A stretch of 64,000 nt of DNA from NCBI GenBank assembly GCA_037074615.1, contig CM073535.1, positions 9,153,001 through 9,217,000 of the forward strand, read 5' to 3'. The DNA is from Leucaena leucocephala (lineage: Eukaryota > Streptophyta > Magnoliopsida > Fabales > Fabaceae). The translations under genes and the position numbers were made by a program. Shown here in pieces: positions 36,767-47,821 of the stretch. Numbering within the stretch: the first letter of the stretch is position 1; the number at the start of each line of letters is the position of its first letter. The notes under the pieces are model-generated. The model was not told where the DNA came from. It searched no databases and saw only the letters and a program-made list of their open reading frames with translations.

Positions 36767-37189
36767 CTATTAGATCCGCCAAACTTTACATGATGATTAT
36801 CAAAGCAAAAAAAAAACAAAAAACAGAGAGAATGAATATCCACACTATTAGTTGAATAAAAAAGTATAAAACACGAGAAATAAACAAAAGTTAAAACAAC
36901 TGAAACTACTTCATGACATAATACTCCTTTGACTATATTTATAAGAGAGAGAGAAGAATTTTTTTAATCTTATTTATAAGTCACATAATTAATTTTTTCA
37001 CATAAATATATAATTTTACCTCTCAATTAGTATTGTGTTGACTTTATTCTCGTAGAGGAATAATATATATTAAATAGGTATAAAATTGGGAAGTTGTTGA
37101 ATTTTAAAGAAGAGTCAATTAAGCTTTTTTTGGTTTATATAAAACATGCTAAAAATAACTTATAAAAAGGATTAGAGGAGTAATATAAT

Positions 37190-37640
37190 ACTTACCACAT
37201 GAACAATGGGGTGTGAAGCCTCTAATACCTTAACCAGCTAATGCTCCATTTTCACATTTTTTTTTCGTTTTTCGTTTTGATTATTGGCTTATGTAGAGAA
37301 TATTGGTAATGTGAGGTATTAAAAGATTGGGGCACTAGAATAAAGTAAGAAAGATTATTTCATTCTAAATACTTCTCCTCTCATTAATAAAAGACTTAAT
37401 TTAGGAATTGATTTTAGTTATAAATATAATATTTATTTCCTATATTTATTAATTTTTTTCCAAATGACCTCTATTGACACTCCCTTAACAATAATCAGGT
37501 AAGAAAAGGAGGATGAGTTAAGGAAGATGATTATAGTATTTTAGAAAAAAATAAATCATATTAACAAATTTAATTAATTTTTTTAATTTAATCAAATTAG
37601 TTAAAATGTCATAGGGGATGGAATATATACTAAAGATCAT
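37190..37640. repeat. AT-rich repeat in CBL intron 9
   Basis: 37395-37620 matches 24345-24590 (cctatatttattaattttttt, aataatcaggtaag, gaggaagatgatta). This is a dispersed repeat; no TIRs found. Confidence 0.55.
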
Positions 37641-37779
37641 AGGCACATGAAATGTGATTGCACCCCATACTTGATAAAAAAAATTACCACTGAATTTAAA
37701 TTTAGTTCAAAAATTCCTAGTATATATAATTGACAGATCGACAAAAATGGCTCAAAAACAACTAATCAAAGATCTCAAA

Positions 37780-37901
37780 AATCTCAAGTGTTGGAGTCAC
37801 AAAGAAAAAGGGCTCCTACTCTTTTCTATTCGTAGCAACACTACCAGCCATGCAACTGCAGTTTCCAGCAATAAATTTTGTAGCTGAATGAGTAACAATA
37901 T
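37780..37901 (-). pseudogene. CBL pseudogene exon 9: PLP lysine block
   Basis: After a TTTCCAG acceptor the frame reads DIVTHSATKFIAGNCSCMAG; the PLP-binding lysine of SATK is retained. The following family residues (IAGHSDVMAG) are changed to IAGNCSCMAG, so His, Ser, Asp and Val are all replaced. A TAG stop follows 9 residues later in the NRKE segment, and the exon's 3' border is unclear. Confidence 0.9.
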
Positions 37902-37984
37902 CTGGAAACAAAAAAGAAGTATCACTTATTGATAAGTGGTTAAATTAAATCTAAGTATAATTCATTTTCTTAATTTGGAAGTGT

Positions 37985-38370
37985 AATATATGAATAAATG
38001 AGTGTTTGTATAGTTATTTCCAAAAGTATTTTTATTATTAGTAAATTATAAAAAATTGTATGATTATTAACTGAGGAGAGATAAGACATGAGAGGAGAGA
38101 GGAGAGAGGGTGTAAGAAAAGAAATGAGGGAGTGTATAAGAAAAAGTATGAGAGATGAGAGATAGTGTAAGAAAAAGTAAGGGTAATATAATAATTAATT
38201 AGTACATAAGCTCTTTTATTATTCTATAAGCTACTCTTACTAGTTTATATGAAACTTTAGTTTTAAACCATAATTTAGTCTAAAAACTCATTTAAACAAA
38301 TATAACTATTTGTTTTAAAATTTTTTAAAATTTAGGTTTTGGTTTGGGCTCTTCCCAAGCACACACTATA
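37985..38370 (+). mobile_element. Tourist-like MITE inserted at CBL exon 8
   Basis: Motifs 'gagtgtttgtatagttatttcc', 'ataagacatgagaggagag', 'ataatataataattaatta' and 'tgggctcttcccaagcacaca' match the family. The left 130 bases are missing. It abuts exon 8 directly. Confidence 0.72.
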
Positions 38371-38812
38371 TTGTTGTCAATAAATAAAATACCACCATAT
38401 CCATGAGTTACACTGGCTATTTCCTGGACATAAATAAACAAAAATAAAATAATTTTTTAAATAACAAAAGCACTTCCAACGAAAGAAAGAGAATAATAAA
38501 TTAATTACTTCGATATCAAATATTTTTAGCGAGAATTGCTAGGAGTCTCTAGCCACACCAACTTAGTCTTATGGGACATAGCAGCTTTCACCTTCTCTAT
38601 ATTACTTGTATCTACTTTCCTGTCCATGTAAGCGATTTGACAATTAAATCATCTTTTTTCTAGAGATCAGTCCAACAATAATTATTCTTTTCATAATCGA
38701 AAATCTGAAAAATCGTACTTACTTCACAATGATTCCTTCCTTTCTTGCCCTTAGATTGTTTATGAAGTTATACGAACCCCATGGATATCTTCTACAGTAA
38801 TGATTTCATCGC
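38371..38812 (-). pseudogene. CBL pseudogene exons 6-8: substrate/cofactor domain, broken
   Basis: Exon 6 reads GDEIITVEDIHG, then needs one added base at 'catGGGGttcg' to continue as SYNFINNLRARKEGIIVK. The family's DDVYGGS tyrosine, which stacks on the PLP ring, is His here. Exon 7 reads KTKLVWLETPSNSR followed by TAA. Exon 8 reads YGGILFIDNNI, equivalent to the ALVLVDNS block whose Asp binds the PLP nitrogen. Right after it the sequence becomes a Tourist-like MITE, so the end of exon 8 is destroyed. Confidence 0.88.
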
Positions 38813-38942
38813 CTACATTGAACTTATATATATATATATATGTATATAATTAAGTACTTGTCAATAAAATTATGATGAGAAGAAATATGCACAAGAGTAC
38901 TAGTTTATGTTATTCTTGTATAATAAAATAAAATTAGATGGG

Positions 38943-39214
38943 TATGTATGTATGTATGTATGTATGTATGTATGTATGTATGTATGTATGTATGTATGTA
39001 TGTATGTATGTATGTATGTATGTATGTATGTATGTATGTATGTATGTATGTATGTATGTATGTATGTATGTATGTATGTATGTATGTATGTATGTATGTA
39101 TGTATGTATGTATGTATGTATGTATGTATGTATGTATGTATGTATGTATGTATGTATGTATGTATGTATGTATGTATGTATGTATGTATGTATGTATGTA
39201 TGTATGTATGTATG
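38943..39214 (+). repeat. (TATG)68 microsatellite
   Basis: 272 bases of perfect TATG (CATA on the gene strand), no interruption. It starts eight bases downstream of the GT donor of CBL exon 5. All long frames here (for example 38900-39412 minus, 38907-39281 plus) are artefacts, since a 4-base repeat without stops is open in every frame. Confidence 0.98.
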
Positions 39215-39222
39215 GCTCTTAC

Positions 39223-39500
39223 CAGGATTAACAAGTTTACAAACTGCAGGCAAATCAGTCATTCCGGTGCTGAAACAATAGGCATATTTTGCTTTATCAA
39301 GCTTTGCTAATATCCTGAGAACACAAGATAAGCCCAAAAAACGAGAATTCATGGAAAGAAGAAACACACACACATATAGATAGAGAGAGAGAGATACACA
39401 CAAAATTAACACAACAAATAAGGACTAACTTTTCCAAAGTATCCCTAGTAGGATTTCCATTTCTAGAATAGCAATATTCACCAAATTCAGTTGCAGATTT
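39223..39500 (-). pseudogene. CBL pseudogene exons 4-5: PLP-phosphate binding segment
   Basis: Exon 4 (39500-39430) reads EYCYSRNGNPTRDTLEK; the Y-x-R-x-G-N-P-T-R motif, whose Tyr and Arg contact the PLP phosphate of the neighbouring subunit in this family, is preserved. Exon 5 (39314-39223) reads LAKLDKAKYAYCFSTGM, including the SxGM turn that binds PLP. Acceptors are ATGCAG and TCTCAG; donors are GTTAGT and GTAAGA. This is the best-preserved part of the gene, with no stop in either exon. Confidence 0.92.
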
Positions 39501-39615
39501 CTGCATGAAAAAATGTATACAAGACAATTAATTACAATATTAAAAGAATATCTCATGGAATAAAGATACTAATTAAATGCACACAATTACTAAAGATCTT
39601 AAATCAAATTCTCAC

Positions 39616-40149
39616 CATTTTGAAAGTAAAAGTTTGGTAAATTGGTGGAGGTTTCTTGGAAAGGATCCCAATCAACATGGTTACTCACTAACATTGTAGA
39701 CATACTTGGCTCTTTTAACACTTTTCCTGCGAATAGTAGCAAAAAACTAGTAACATATAAAACAAACACACACACACAGAGAAGATCAACACAAGAAACA
39801 CATCACAAACCACCTTTTTTCTGCCCAGAAACCCCATCGGTCTCCACCACAGCCGGTTGGCCGGTCGGAGTCGGAGTCCTCTCTATTTCGATTGAACAAT
39901 TTACTCTGAAGCTCTTTCTTCTAGTGATCTAAGACAGTAATTAATGAGAAACGTTAATATTATACTATCACGGTAGCTATACAATTGCAATAACTAGAAA
40001 TTAAACAATGATTAATGCATTATTTGTAAAACAAAAAAGAGGTACATAACGTGTTAGTTATTATAACAATGATTAATTGTGACCTTAGTGTGGGGATTAA
40101 CAGCGACCGAAGGAACGAAAGGGCTGAGAAATGTTGAGGACAATGCCAT
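39616..40149 (-). pseudogene. CBL pseudogene exons 1-3: leader and N-terminus
   Basis: Exon 1 starts with ATG at 40149 and encodes 22 residues (MALSSTFLSPFVPSV...), a Ser-rich, acid-free plastid-type leader. Exon 2 contains RRKSFRVNCSIE, aligning with the leader/mature boundary. Exon 3 has EPSMSTMLVSN and DWDPFQETST, matching the conserved 'STLL...DPF..MST' start of the catalytic domain. Two bases are missing in exon 3 (TTACCAAAC where TTATACCAAAC is expected near 39636). After correction the frame reads QTFTFKM and joins exon 4 in phase. The promoter side beyond 40150 shows no certain TATA box. Confidence 0.9.
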
Positions 40150-40430
40150 ATCTGAAGATCAAGAAAGAGCTTTAGAGGTTTGTTTATGCACAACTTGATT
40201 TGAAATCGAAGCCATGCGTGCACATATATATACACGAGAGCGCACACAGATTCACATTGAAAAATAATATATTTTTTTTTCTAAAGACACACGAACAAAT
40301 TCACGTTGAAACATAATAACAAATTGTATTAAACGTTTTTAACTAATTCACGTGAAGTAACAAAAATAGTTAAAAATATTAAATTTATTATAAAATTCAA
40401 AGGATTTCTAATGTTATCTTTATTAACTTA

Positions 40431-40511
40431 CTCTTTTTGTCATAAATATAAAACCTAATTTATAGTGTAATTTATAATATAAATTAAATTTTATATTTAA
40501 AATTGAAGGAG
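40431..40511. mobile_element. 81-bp Stowaway-like MITE
   Basis: Ends CTCTTTTTGTCATAAATATAAA and, inverted, CTCCTTCAATTTTAAATATAAAA, each flanked by TA (40429-40430 and 40512-40513). The middle is a short palindrome. Confidence 0.72.
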
Positions 40512-40637
40512 TACTACATTAGACTCTAACATCTTATATCAATTTCTACTCTCTCCCCTCTTGCTATACCCTTATTAAATATGGGCATATATATATAGGG
40601 AAAAAGTATTTAACATGTATTGAAACTATTAAAAGGT

Positions 40638-40713
40638 CTTATAAAGAGGATAAAAAATATCTTCTAAAAAGACTTCTTATAAAGAGGATAAAAAATATCT
40701 TCTAAAAAGACTT
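40638..40713. repeat. Exact 38-bp tandem duplication
   Basis: 'cttataaagaggataaaaa...aaaagactt' occurs twice in a row without a mismatch, ending about 16 bases before the copia 5' LTR. Confidence 0.9.
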
Positions 40714-40729
40714 CTTACAAAACGGACCA

Positions 40730-41064
40730 TGTTATATATTATATTATGTATGGATGTTCATAGTCTCTTAGGATTCTATTTTATATTAAATGGCATTATA
40801 GCCTATAACTCCTAAATTGAAGTGTCTCTAATATTGATTCTCTATAACCTCTAATTATACAATTTTGTTACTTAATTCCCTTCCTTATGTACTTGTAACT
40901 CTTTATGATTAGTCTTCAATATTAGTGTCATATAAATAGAAGATGATGTACATATATTTGGGATAACAATAAGAATGAAAATCACTCTATCTTTTTCTCT
41001 AATTCTCTGTTTCTCATTTCTCTTATTTCAAATCTCTCTTGCATTTTCTTTTATTTTTATAACA
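40730..41064 (+). repeat. Copia 5' LTR
   Basis: Starts TGTTATATATT and ends TTTTTATAACA, perfect 7-base inverted ends (TGTTATA/TATAACA). It contains a likely TATA region (catataaatagaag, 40928-40941) about 30 bases before the presumed RNA start. Confidence 0.92.
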
Positions 41065-41085
41065 TGTTATCAGTACGAGTTCACT
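41065..41085 (+). other. Primer-binding-site region of the copia element
   Basis: Immediately after the LTR comes TGTTATCAGTACGAG, close to the TTATCAGCACGAG-type sequence that usually follows plant copia LTRs. The primer tRNA is not assigned here. Confidence 0.6.
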
Positions 41086-41089
41086 CTGA

Positions 41090-44000
41090 AAAATTTGAGG
41101 TATGAATTTCTTATAGATTCATATATTCTTGTGGTATATTATAATGTTCTATTTATATAAATATTTATTTTACCCAATTATCATGTGTAATTTTAAATTT
41201 TTGTATATTTACTATATTCGATATGTTGATTGTTATTTTTCAATCATTTTTTTATATTTTTTTATCTATATCTATCATATTATTTGTCTCATATTATGCT
41301 GTTATTTTCTTTATTATCTACGTTATCTTTCTATTTTTACGTTATATATTGTTTCATATTATTTTTATTTATATTATCTATATTTATCTTTTATGTTGTT
41401 ATCTTTTATCTTGCTATTTATTTTTATATTATCTTTTATATTATTTATTATTATGTTTATAGCATTATAATTGACATACACATAATTTATGTCATTTACA
41501 TGTTTTCTTCATTTTATTGGGTTTATATTTATTTCGTTTGGTTTATATATATTTATATATATGTATGTATATGTGTATACATATGTGTGTGTGTGTACGT
41601 ATAAATGTGTATAATACATAATATATAGTATTATATATGATTATATAATGTAATTTATATGATTTTGGGTTTATTTGTTCCTTATATTATTTGATTATGA
41701 TATTGAATTTATTTTATTCTAGTATTGTTGCCCTTGTTTAAATTGCTATATTTATATTTATATATTGCTAATTCCATTTCTTCTCTGTCTACATATATAT
41801 TAATTTATATTTTAATATATTTATTTATCTCTTCTATATCTCGTTTCTCTCTAATAATTATAATTTTATATTATTAAATAGACAGTAGCCATAATATTCT
41901 TAATATTTTGATTAGATGACCATAAACCACTATTGATATGCTTCTTTAGTAAATGATCATCTTTTAATTTTAATAATTGGTATCATAAGATAAATATTAT
42001 GACAATTTGATTATGTAATGATTATATAAGCCCTAAAGGCTAATGATCTAATTTTTATAAAAATCGTAAAGCACATGATTCATACATCCAATCATACAAA
42101 ATATGTTTGTGGTTTTAAAAGATTTTTATTATGGTCCTAGAGACTATAATATTAGGAGAAATTGATGATGATGTGCTATTGAAAGCATAAAATAGATATG
42201 TAAGAGTAGTAATAATCATCACATTACATGGATAGATTGATAATTGACATTTTATAATATTTTGTCTATTGAACCATAATTTTGACCATAAGTCATATAG
42301 ACAAAAGGAAAATGTTATAATATGACCATAAGTCAAATGGATAAAAAATTGTTATAAAATTAGTAGAAGTTATATGGACAAAAGACAAATCTTATAAGGT
42401 GACTGAATGTCATATAGACAAATATGCATTAATTTATTCAAATTAAATGTCAAAATTGACAATGATACTAAAAGGACCATGATATTTTATAGAAAATATC
42501 AAAAGTAATTATACTCCTAATACAATAAGTTATGGAGAAAATGCCAAAAGAAAATAACATAAGCCCAGAAGACTATGAACTATATGATATTTACCATGTG
42601 ATATTTGTATATGATATTTAATTTTCATTATTATTTACATTTATTGTGATTATTCTATGTGAGAGAAATTATTATAGGTATGTGATATTATGATTTTGAT
42701 ATTAATTTTAAGATTTATATGAAAACAAATAGACTAAAAAGTAATTATTTGTCATATTGTGATATTAACATATTATGTTATTTGTGTACAAATTAAATGG
42801 ATGATATATATTATATGTATTTCTTTTTTATGTATTCATATAATGTTATTCAATATTAATTTGAATTTATTATGATTCATTGGTGATAAATTTTAAGTAT
42901 TTGAATTTATTTTTATTTTTATTAATTTTTTTGTTAAGAAAGAAAAATTCAGAACTCATACAATATGTAAGCATTAGTCCATATGATATATTTTGAATGT
43001 TGTAAATAAGTTGTATATATTGTCTCAAAATTTCACTTTAAAGGATCTTATATATTTAGGTTTGATGAGTTTAATAAATATTGGATTGATTTAAATACAA
43101 TTATATACTTATGTTTGTTATTAGTATTCTATTCTAATCTCAATAGAAATGTTTTCAACCTTCATTTTTTTAAAAAAAATATGAATTATGGGGTATATAT
43201 ATTAGAATTAAATTTGGTTTCTTATGACATTTGAGAGAAAAAGAAAAATCATATATTTATGTTACATTTGAATGAGAATTTATTATTTTATAAATTCTAA
43301 TCTTAAGAGTTATTACATGCTAATCTTAATATTCAAGTTCTAGAAATTATTTTTATGTACATTTGAATGAGAATTTATTATTTTATATATCCTAATATTA
43401 AGAATTATTACCTGCTAATCTTAATATTCAAGTTCTTTAAATTGTTTTTGGTTAGGCAAATATTTTGGATTCCATTAGATATAGTTAATACTGGTATAAC
43501 ATTACTCATGTAAGGATCTTAAATGAATTACCATTGGTTGAAGGTAATTTTTACTCTTTTTATTTATTGATTAAAATGATGATTGATACAAAAAATATTA
43601 AAAAGTATTATGTATTTTGTGAGTTATTGGCTATTGATTTACTTGCTATGGGATTGATAATCTCTAAAATTATTTATATTAAATATTTAATTATTGATCA
43701 ATTATAATTAAATTTATGGATACTAAAATAGTTGGCACAATTTGAAAGAAAAATATAAATATCATAATTATTTATTATTTTGGATTATAATATTGATGAT
43801 ATGTTGGATCTTATTCCACTATACTCCCTAAACATTATAAATAATTATAGTACTTTGAATATGTTGAAGTATGTTATTAATAGATACTAAAATTATATAG
43901 TGATGTAATAATATATGATAGTTCCTGAAGAACTTATGTGACAAAAAAATTGAAATAATTCCTAAAGAATTAATACATATTTTTCTTCTGAGATAATTGA

Positions 44001-44390
44001 TAATAAAAATTATGACCCATATATCTAAATTAGATCCATGAATGTATATAAGGTAGGAATCATCTAGACTTCCTAGTGAAATACATGAAAAATGAAAATA
44101 TTTTAATATGACTCACACTTGATGGGGAGATTGTTGGAATATAAGTATGAACTAAAATTGAATGAAATTATACTCAGACTTTCATATAAGTCCAATTGAT
44201 CTCTAAAAATAGATATCATATTGAGGTTGTAAATCAGTTATATATTATAAAAATTAAATTTATTGTTAGTTATAGTAAACCATAAGTTTATTTATCCAAA
44301 TAAATTTACTGTTAGTATAACTTATTTGATCATCTTGAATCGTATAGATGATGTAACTATTGAAAATTATGTATAGACATCTATTGAAGA
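41090..44390 (+). pseudogene. Copia gag/protease region, unreadable
   Basis: By position this should hold gag, the nucleocapsid knuckle and protease, but the sequence is so AT-shifted that I cannot place any motif with confidence. 43255-43440 contains a near-duplicate pair (gaatgagaatttattatttta... at 43270 and 43365). The Tyr/Ile/Phe-rich frames at 41129-41604 are low-complexity artefacts. From 44360 the pre-integrase segment becomes readable. Confidence 0.5.
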
Positions 44391-45340
44391 ATTAGAAAAT
44401 TTTTCATGAATAGCCAACATAAAAATTAACATGTGCTGCTTGTTCTCAAACAAAATTAATTATAAGAATATTACTAATTATGATTTGGAATGAATCTCTA
44501 CATTTATGGAAATATATTAAATTTATATATGGGCCCATTCAATTATCATGTAACCCTATAATTATTCAATAAATTTGGTAGATGCATCTATAAGATGGTT
44601 ACATGTGTGATTGTTATGAGTTTGCAACTAGAAGTTTGCAAGATTATTTGAATAAATATAATCAATATGTTGAGTGCACAATTTTTAGAATATGAGAATC
44701 ATTTATTAATGTCTCCATAAGTAATTGGATCAATGCTTATGAGAATAAAATTTATGTTTTAATGTTGGCATATTTGATTTGATATATTGCAGCACTTATA
44801 TATATCAAGCCAATAAAATTATCCTAAAAAGATTGACTTTTGGTCAGGAGCTAGATATTTTTTAATGTGCAATGTTTATTTCTTTTGATCCACTATGATG
44901 CACATAGATTGCTATTAAAAGAAAGTTGAGATAAATATTGGGTAAAAATCTCATTCTTCTTGTTTGTCTCTAAATGAAATAAAATGATGTTTATAAAGGA
45001 AACAAATGGATTTAGGAGACTTATATCACATGATTAGTTGATTGTCATTTAACAAAATTTTCTCAACATAAGGGGAAGAAATTGAGTATCTGGAAAGGAA
45101 AACACAAGAAATATATCATTACTCTCAAATGTAGATCCTCAAATATATTAGTATGAACCAGAAGTTAATCAAATATTGTATTCATAAGATATTACAAAAT
45201 ATTCACTATATATGATTACTGACCTAAATGAGGATTATCAAATCTTATATTCCAACTAAAAATACTTCAATTAGTATAAATCAAAGTGAGACATGTTTGA
45301 ACTATGGAATGCTAATTGGTTCTAAATACAATATTAGAAA
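44390..45340 (+). pseudogene. Copia pre-integrase and integrase remains
   Basis: CAACSQTKLI at about 44435 matches the end of the GAG-pre-integrase zinc domain (CAACSQGKLI). A GPI segment, then W-x-x-x-x-x-x-x-G-Y-M-C, follows at 44535-44610 as in copia integrases, with in-frame stops. Further on, 44850-45300 follows the known C-terminal order (a 'GCAVY'-like piece, DCHLTKFS, then an ALVLQNQL-type region) in degraded form. Confidence 0.75.
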
Positions 45341-46560
45341 TATTGGAGCATATAATTAAGACTATCACATTAAGGAGGCAGGTACTTTAGAAGAGTGTAA
45401 AGATATAACTACTTGTAAAAATCTCAAAAGAGGTTCATGTACATAAAATGTAATAAAGAGAGCTCAATAAGTTATGTCATAAAAAGAAAAATGGAACCGA
45501 AAATATAAAATTGTCGACAATAGTTTTGATAATAATATCGTTAAATGAGGATCTTGTGGTAGATCTATAATGTGAAGTAGACAAAAAAAATATGTTTGGC
45601 CAAAAGGAAAAGTGAAAGGGCAAAGACACAATGAAAATATAATTATATTATTTTAATAAGTGAAACTTATGGACCTACAGTCAAAACACTCAAGATATAA
45701 AGTTATTATGAAATATATAAATATTTATGTGAAAATAAAGATTTTCACAAAAGCTAATGATGAATATGGTAAGGAATATTATTTTGTGATGGATACAATA
45801 ATCTTTGCATATATTAATAGTTTGACAGTATATGAAAATAAAATATGTGTCTAATAGATATTGTTATAGCATATGTATATGGTTTACTAGAGAGTGAAAT
45901 TTATATGATAATATTTTAAGGATTTAAAATGCCTGAAGCATATGAAGAAAAATGTCTAGACTTAAATATCCAATTATTTCATAATTTTTAGGTTTTTGCT
46001 ATAATTATTTTTTTGTATAAAAATATATTAAATTTAATGGGCCAGGAGTCCCATATGTTTACTCAATTATATTATTTACTTATTGTGTTGGTGTCGCATG
46101 TTTTAATTTTATTGGCAAAATTAAGTTATTGCAAGTACACAAATGAATAATGAAATTCATATTTGAGGGGATAGTTTTATAAAATATTATATAAGATAAT
46201 TTTGTTCTGAATAAATTAAACATGTAAATGCAAGATATATCATGGTGATTTTTTTTAAAAAAAATCTGTTATTTTCATAGTGCATAAGGCAAATGAAGAG
46301 TATATTGATAAATTAACATATCCTGAAGATATGTTAAAGGAATATATTTAAAAAAAATACAACAATGCATTATGCAGAGTTCAGATAAAAGGAATATATG
46401 TTCAGAAGGTATTGAAATAATCTACTTGAGAAACTGGTGCATTCCGTTCATATGAAAGGATGAATAGTGATCAGGGGAGTAAAATTGATGTTATCATAAT
46501 GAGAGATAAATATGATATTATCATTAGGAGGAGTAAAGATCATGCTGTACTTTTTTTTCT
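45340..46560 (+). pseudogene. Copia reverse transcriptase / RNase H remains
   Basis: A short segment at 45365-45410 (HIKEAGTLEECKDITT) matches the linker before RT. 45660-45854 keeps an open 64-codon frame, including Y-Y-F-V-M-D-T-I-I-F-A-Y, from the first RT motifs. 45920-45940 fits the 'EGFKMPEAY' piece. 46380-46440 fits the terminal 'VQSSDNLADLFTK' region. Much of the RT palm is missing or unrecognisable. Confidence 0.7.
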
Positions 46561-46727
46561 TTAACTAAGATTTTATCTCACTGGGTTTTTCTAGTAAAGT
46601 TTTTGATGAGGCAGTTTCAATATATATTATATATTCTTTTTCCTTCGTTACGTTTTTGTCCCACAGGATTTTTTCTAGTAAGATTTTAATGAGACATAAT
46701 ATTTATCTATGAACATCTAATGGAGAG

Positions 46728-47064
46728 TATTATAAATATTATATTATGTATGGATGTTCATAGTCTATTAGGATTATATCTCATATTGAATGACATAATA
46801 GCCTATAACTCCCAAATTGAATGGTCTCTAATATTTATTCTCTATAACATCTAATTGTATAATTATGTTGCTTAATTTTCTTCTTTATGTACTTGTAACC
46901 CTTTAGGATTAATCTTTAATGTTAATATCCTATAAATAGAGGATAATGAATACACATTTAGGATAACAATAAAAATAAGAATCACTCCTTCTTTCTCTCT
47001 AATTCTCTCTCTCTCATTTCTCTCATTTCAAATCTATCTTACATTTTCTTTTATTTTTATAACA
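46728..47064 (+). repeat. Copia 3' LTR with upstream polypurine tract
   Basis: Aligns along its length with the 5' LTR; its first two bases are TA instead of TG. The preceding 46720-46727 (atggagag) is the likely polypurine tract. The preceding 200 bases hold two copies of a TTTTTCTAGTAARRTTTT phrase, characteristic of TNT1-like 3' ends. Confidence 0.9.
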
Positions 47065-47821
47065 TACCAAAGGGAATATGTGATGAAGGGTATAAAAGGA
47101 ATAAGAAAATCAGAAATATAAAAGTGGGGTGAATGACGGGAATTACCGCAGATACCTCAGACCATACAGAGAAGACGAAGTGGGAGGGGAGGCCCAATCT
47201 ATTTAATTGACATTCAAGTGTGAGTCCCTCCTCCGCCAGGACCATGAGTCCCTTTTAGCTTGTGAATCATTTCAGTTGCAGACAAAACTCAATTGCTATA
47301 TATTCTGTGTGCATGGACTAGACAGGAATGTGGTCATAAACTGGTTTAGAGAAGATCTTTTACAGCCCGTAATCCAATCTAGTTCAGGTTGGGCTAGACC
47401 GAACTTGGTCTACCGTATTGTCTGGACCATTCAAGAACCTCAATTTGTCTCTTTTTTTAATTTTTTGTTCTTGTATTGAAAAGCAAGATTTCAACCTAAT
47501 AAATATAATTATGACAATAAAAATACTTATAATATAAAACGTATCCCAAAACTTTAAATAAGTTATACACAAATTTTTAAATTTTTAAAAATTAAAATTA
47601 AAAATCTTAATATTTTATATTTTAATTATCAAATACTAACCACTAAAATTATTGTTAAAGTTAGTAGTTTTCACTATGTTATAATTTTATATTTTTTATT
47701 ATCTATCATATTATTTAAAAAATAACATTTGGCACTTGATATATAATTTTAAATTTTTCAAAATGCTAAAAATAAAATACTTTAAAAATATAAAATATTT
47801 AAATAATATTTGAAACTTTAC
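47065..47821. other. Non-repetitive flank, no gene identified
   Basis: 47070-47460 is less AT-rich. Small frames on both strands (47057-47245 minus, 47207-47479 plus) show no recognisable domain. 47480-47820 is AT-rich. Confidence 0.4.

Larger units (their letters stand above)
34768..40149 (-). pseudogene. Cystathionine beta-lyase-like pseudogene (13 exons)
   Basis: The family cleaves cystathionine to homocysteine with pyridoxal phosphate in plastids, the second-last step to methionine. Reconstructed exons: 40149-40084, 39928-39814, 39726-39616, 39500-39430, 39314-39223, 38812-38723, 38619-38509, 38423-~38371, 37901-~37780, 36766-36666, 36572-36465, 36153-36053, 34942-34768. Nearly all have GT/AG borders, and the phases mostly join. 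Protein blocks run in family order, from a Ser/Thr-rich leader through YSRNGNPTRD, the THSATKF lysine block and LEGIKTMVLR to VEIEDVKDL and the stop at 34768. Lesions: frameshifts in exons 3, 6, 12 and 13, stops in exons 7, 9 and 12, and a MITE cutting exon 8. Methionine gamma-lyase and cystathionine gamma-synthase are related, but the WICLEGIKTM and PGLPNHPGHELH blocks fit CBL best. No expression is implied. Confidence 0.93.
40730..47064 (+). mobile_element. Full-length, decayed Ty1-copia retrotransposon
   Basis: Two direct LTRs (40730-41064 and 46728-47064) bracket about 5.7 kb of extremely AT-rich DNA. The flanking pentamers are GACCA and TACCA, a target duplication with one change. The order of readable domains (GAG-pre-integrase, integrase, RT) is the copia order, and their wording is TNT1-like. 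No frame longer than about 120 codons survives; the loss of G/C at many sites suggests long-term decay of methylated DNA. It cannot encode active proteins. Confidence 0.92.

Noticed and set aside
37191..37250. A CBL-like snippet (minus strand, VLEASHPIVHV before GTAAGT)
   Set aside because: It would be out of order: the matching segment is already present as exon 11 at 36465-36572. Probably chance.
38900..39412. Long reading frames of repeated THTYI / VCMY on both strands
   Set aside because: They are translations of the perfect (TATG)68 microsatellite in an intron and exist in all frames.
41129..41604. Overlapping hydrophobic frames of 79-124 codons
   Set aside because: Low-complexity T/A-rich sequence in the decayed copia interior; Tyr/Ile/Phe/Leu only, no domain.
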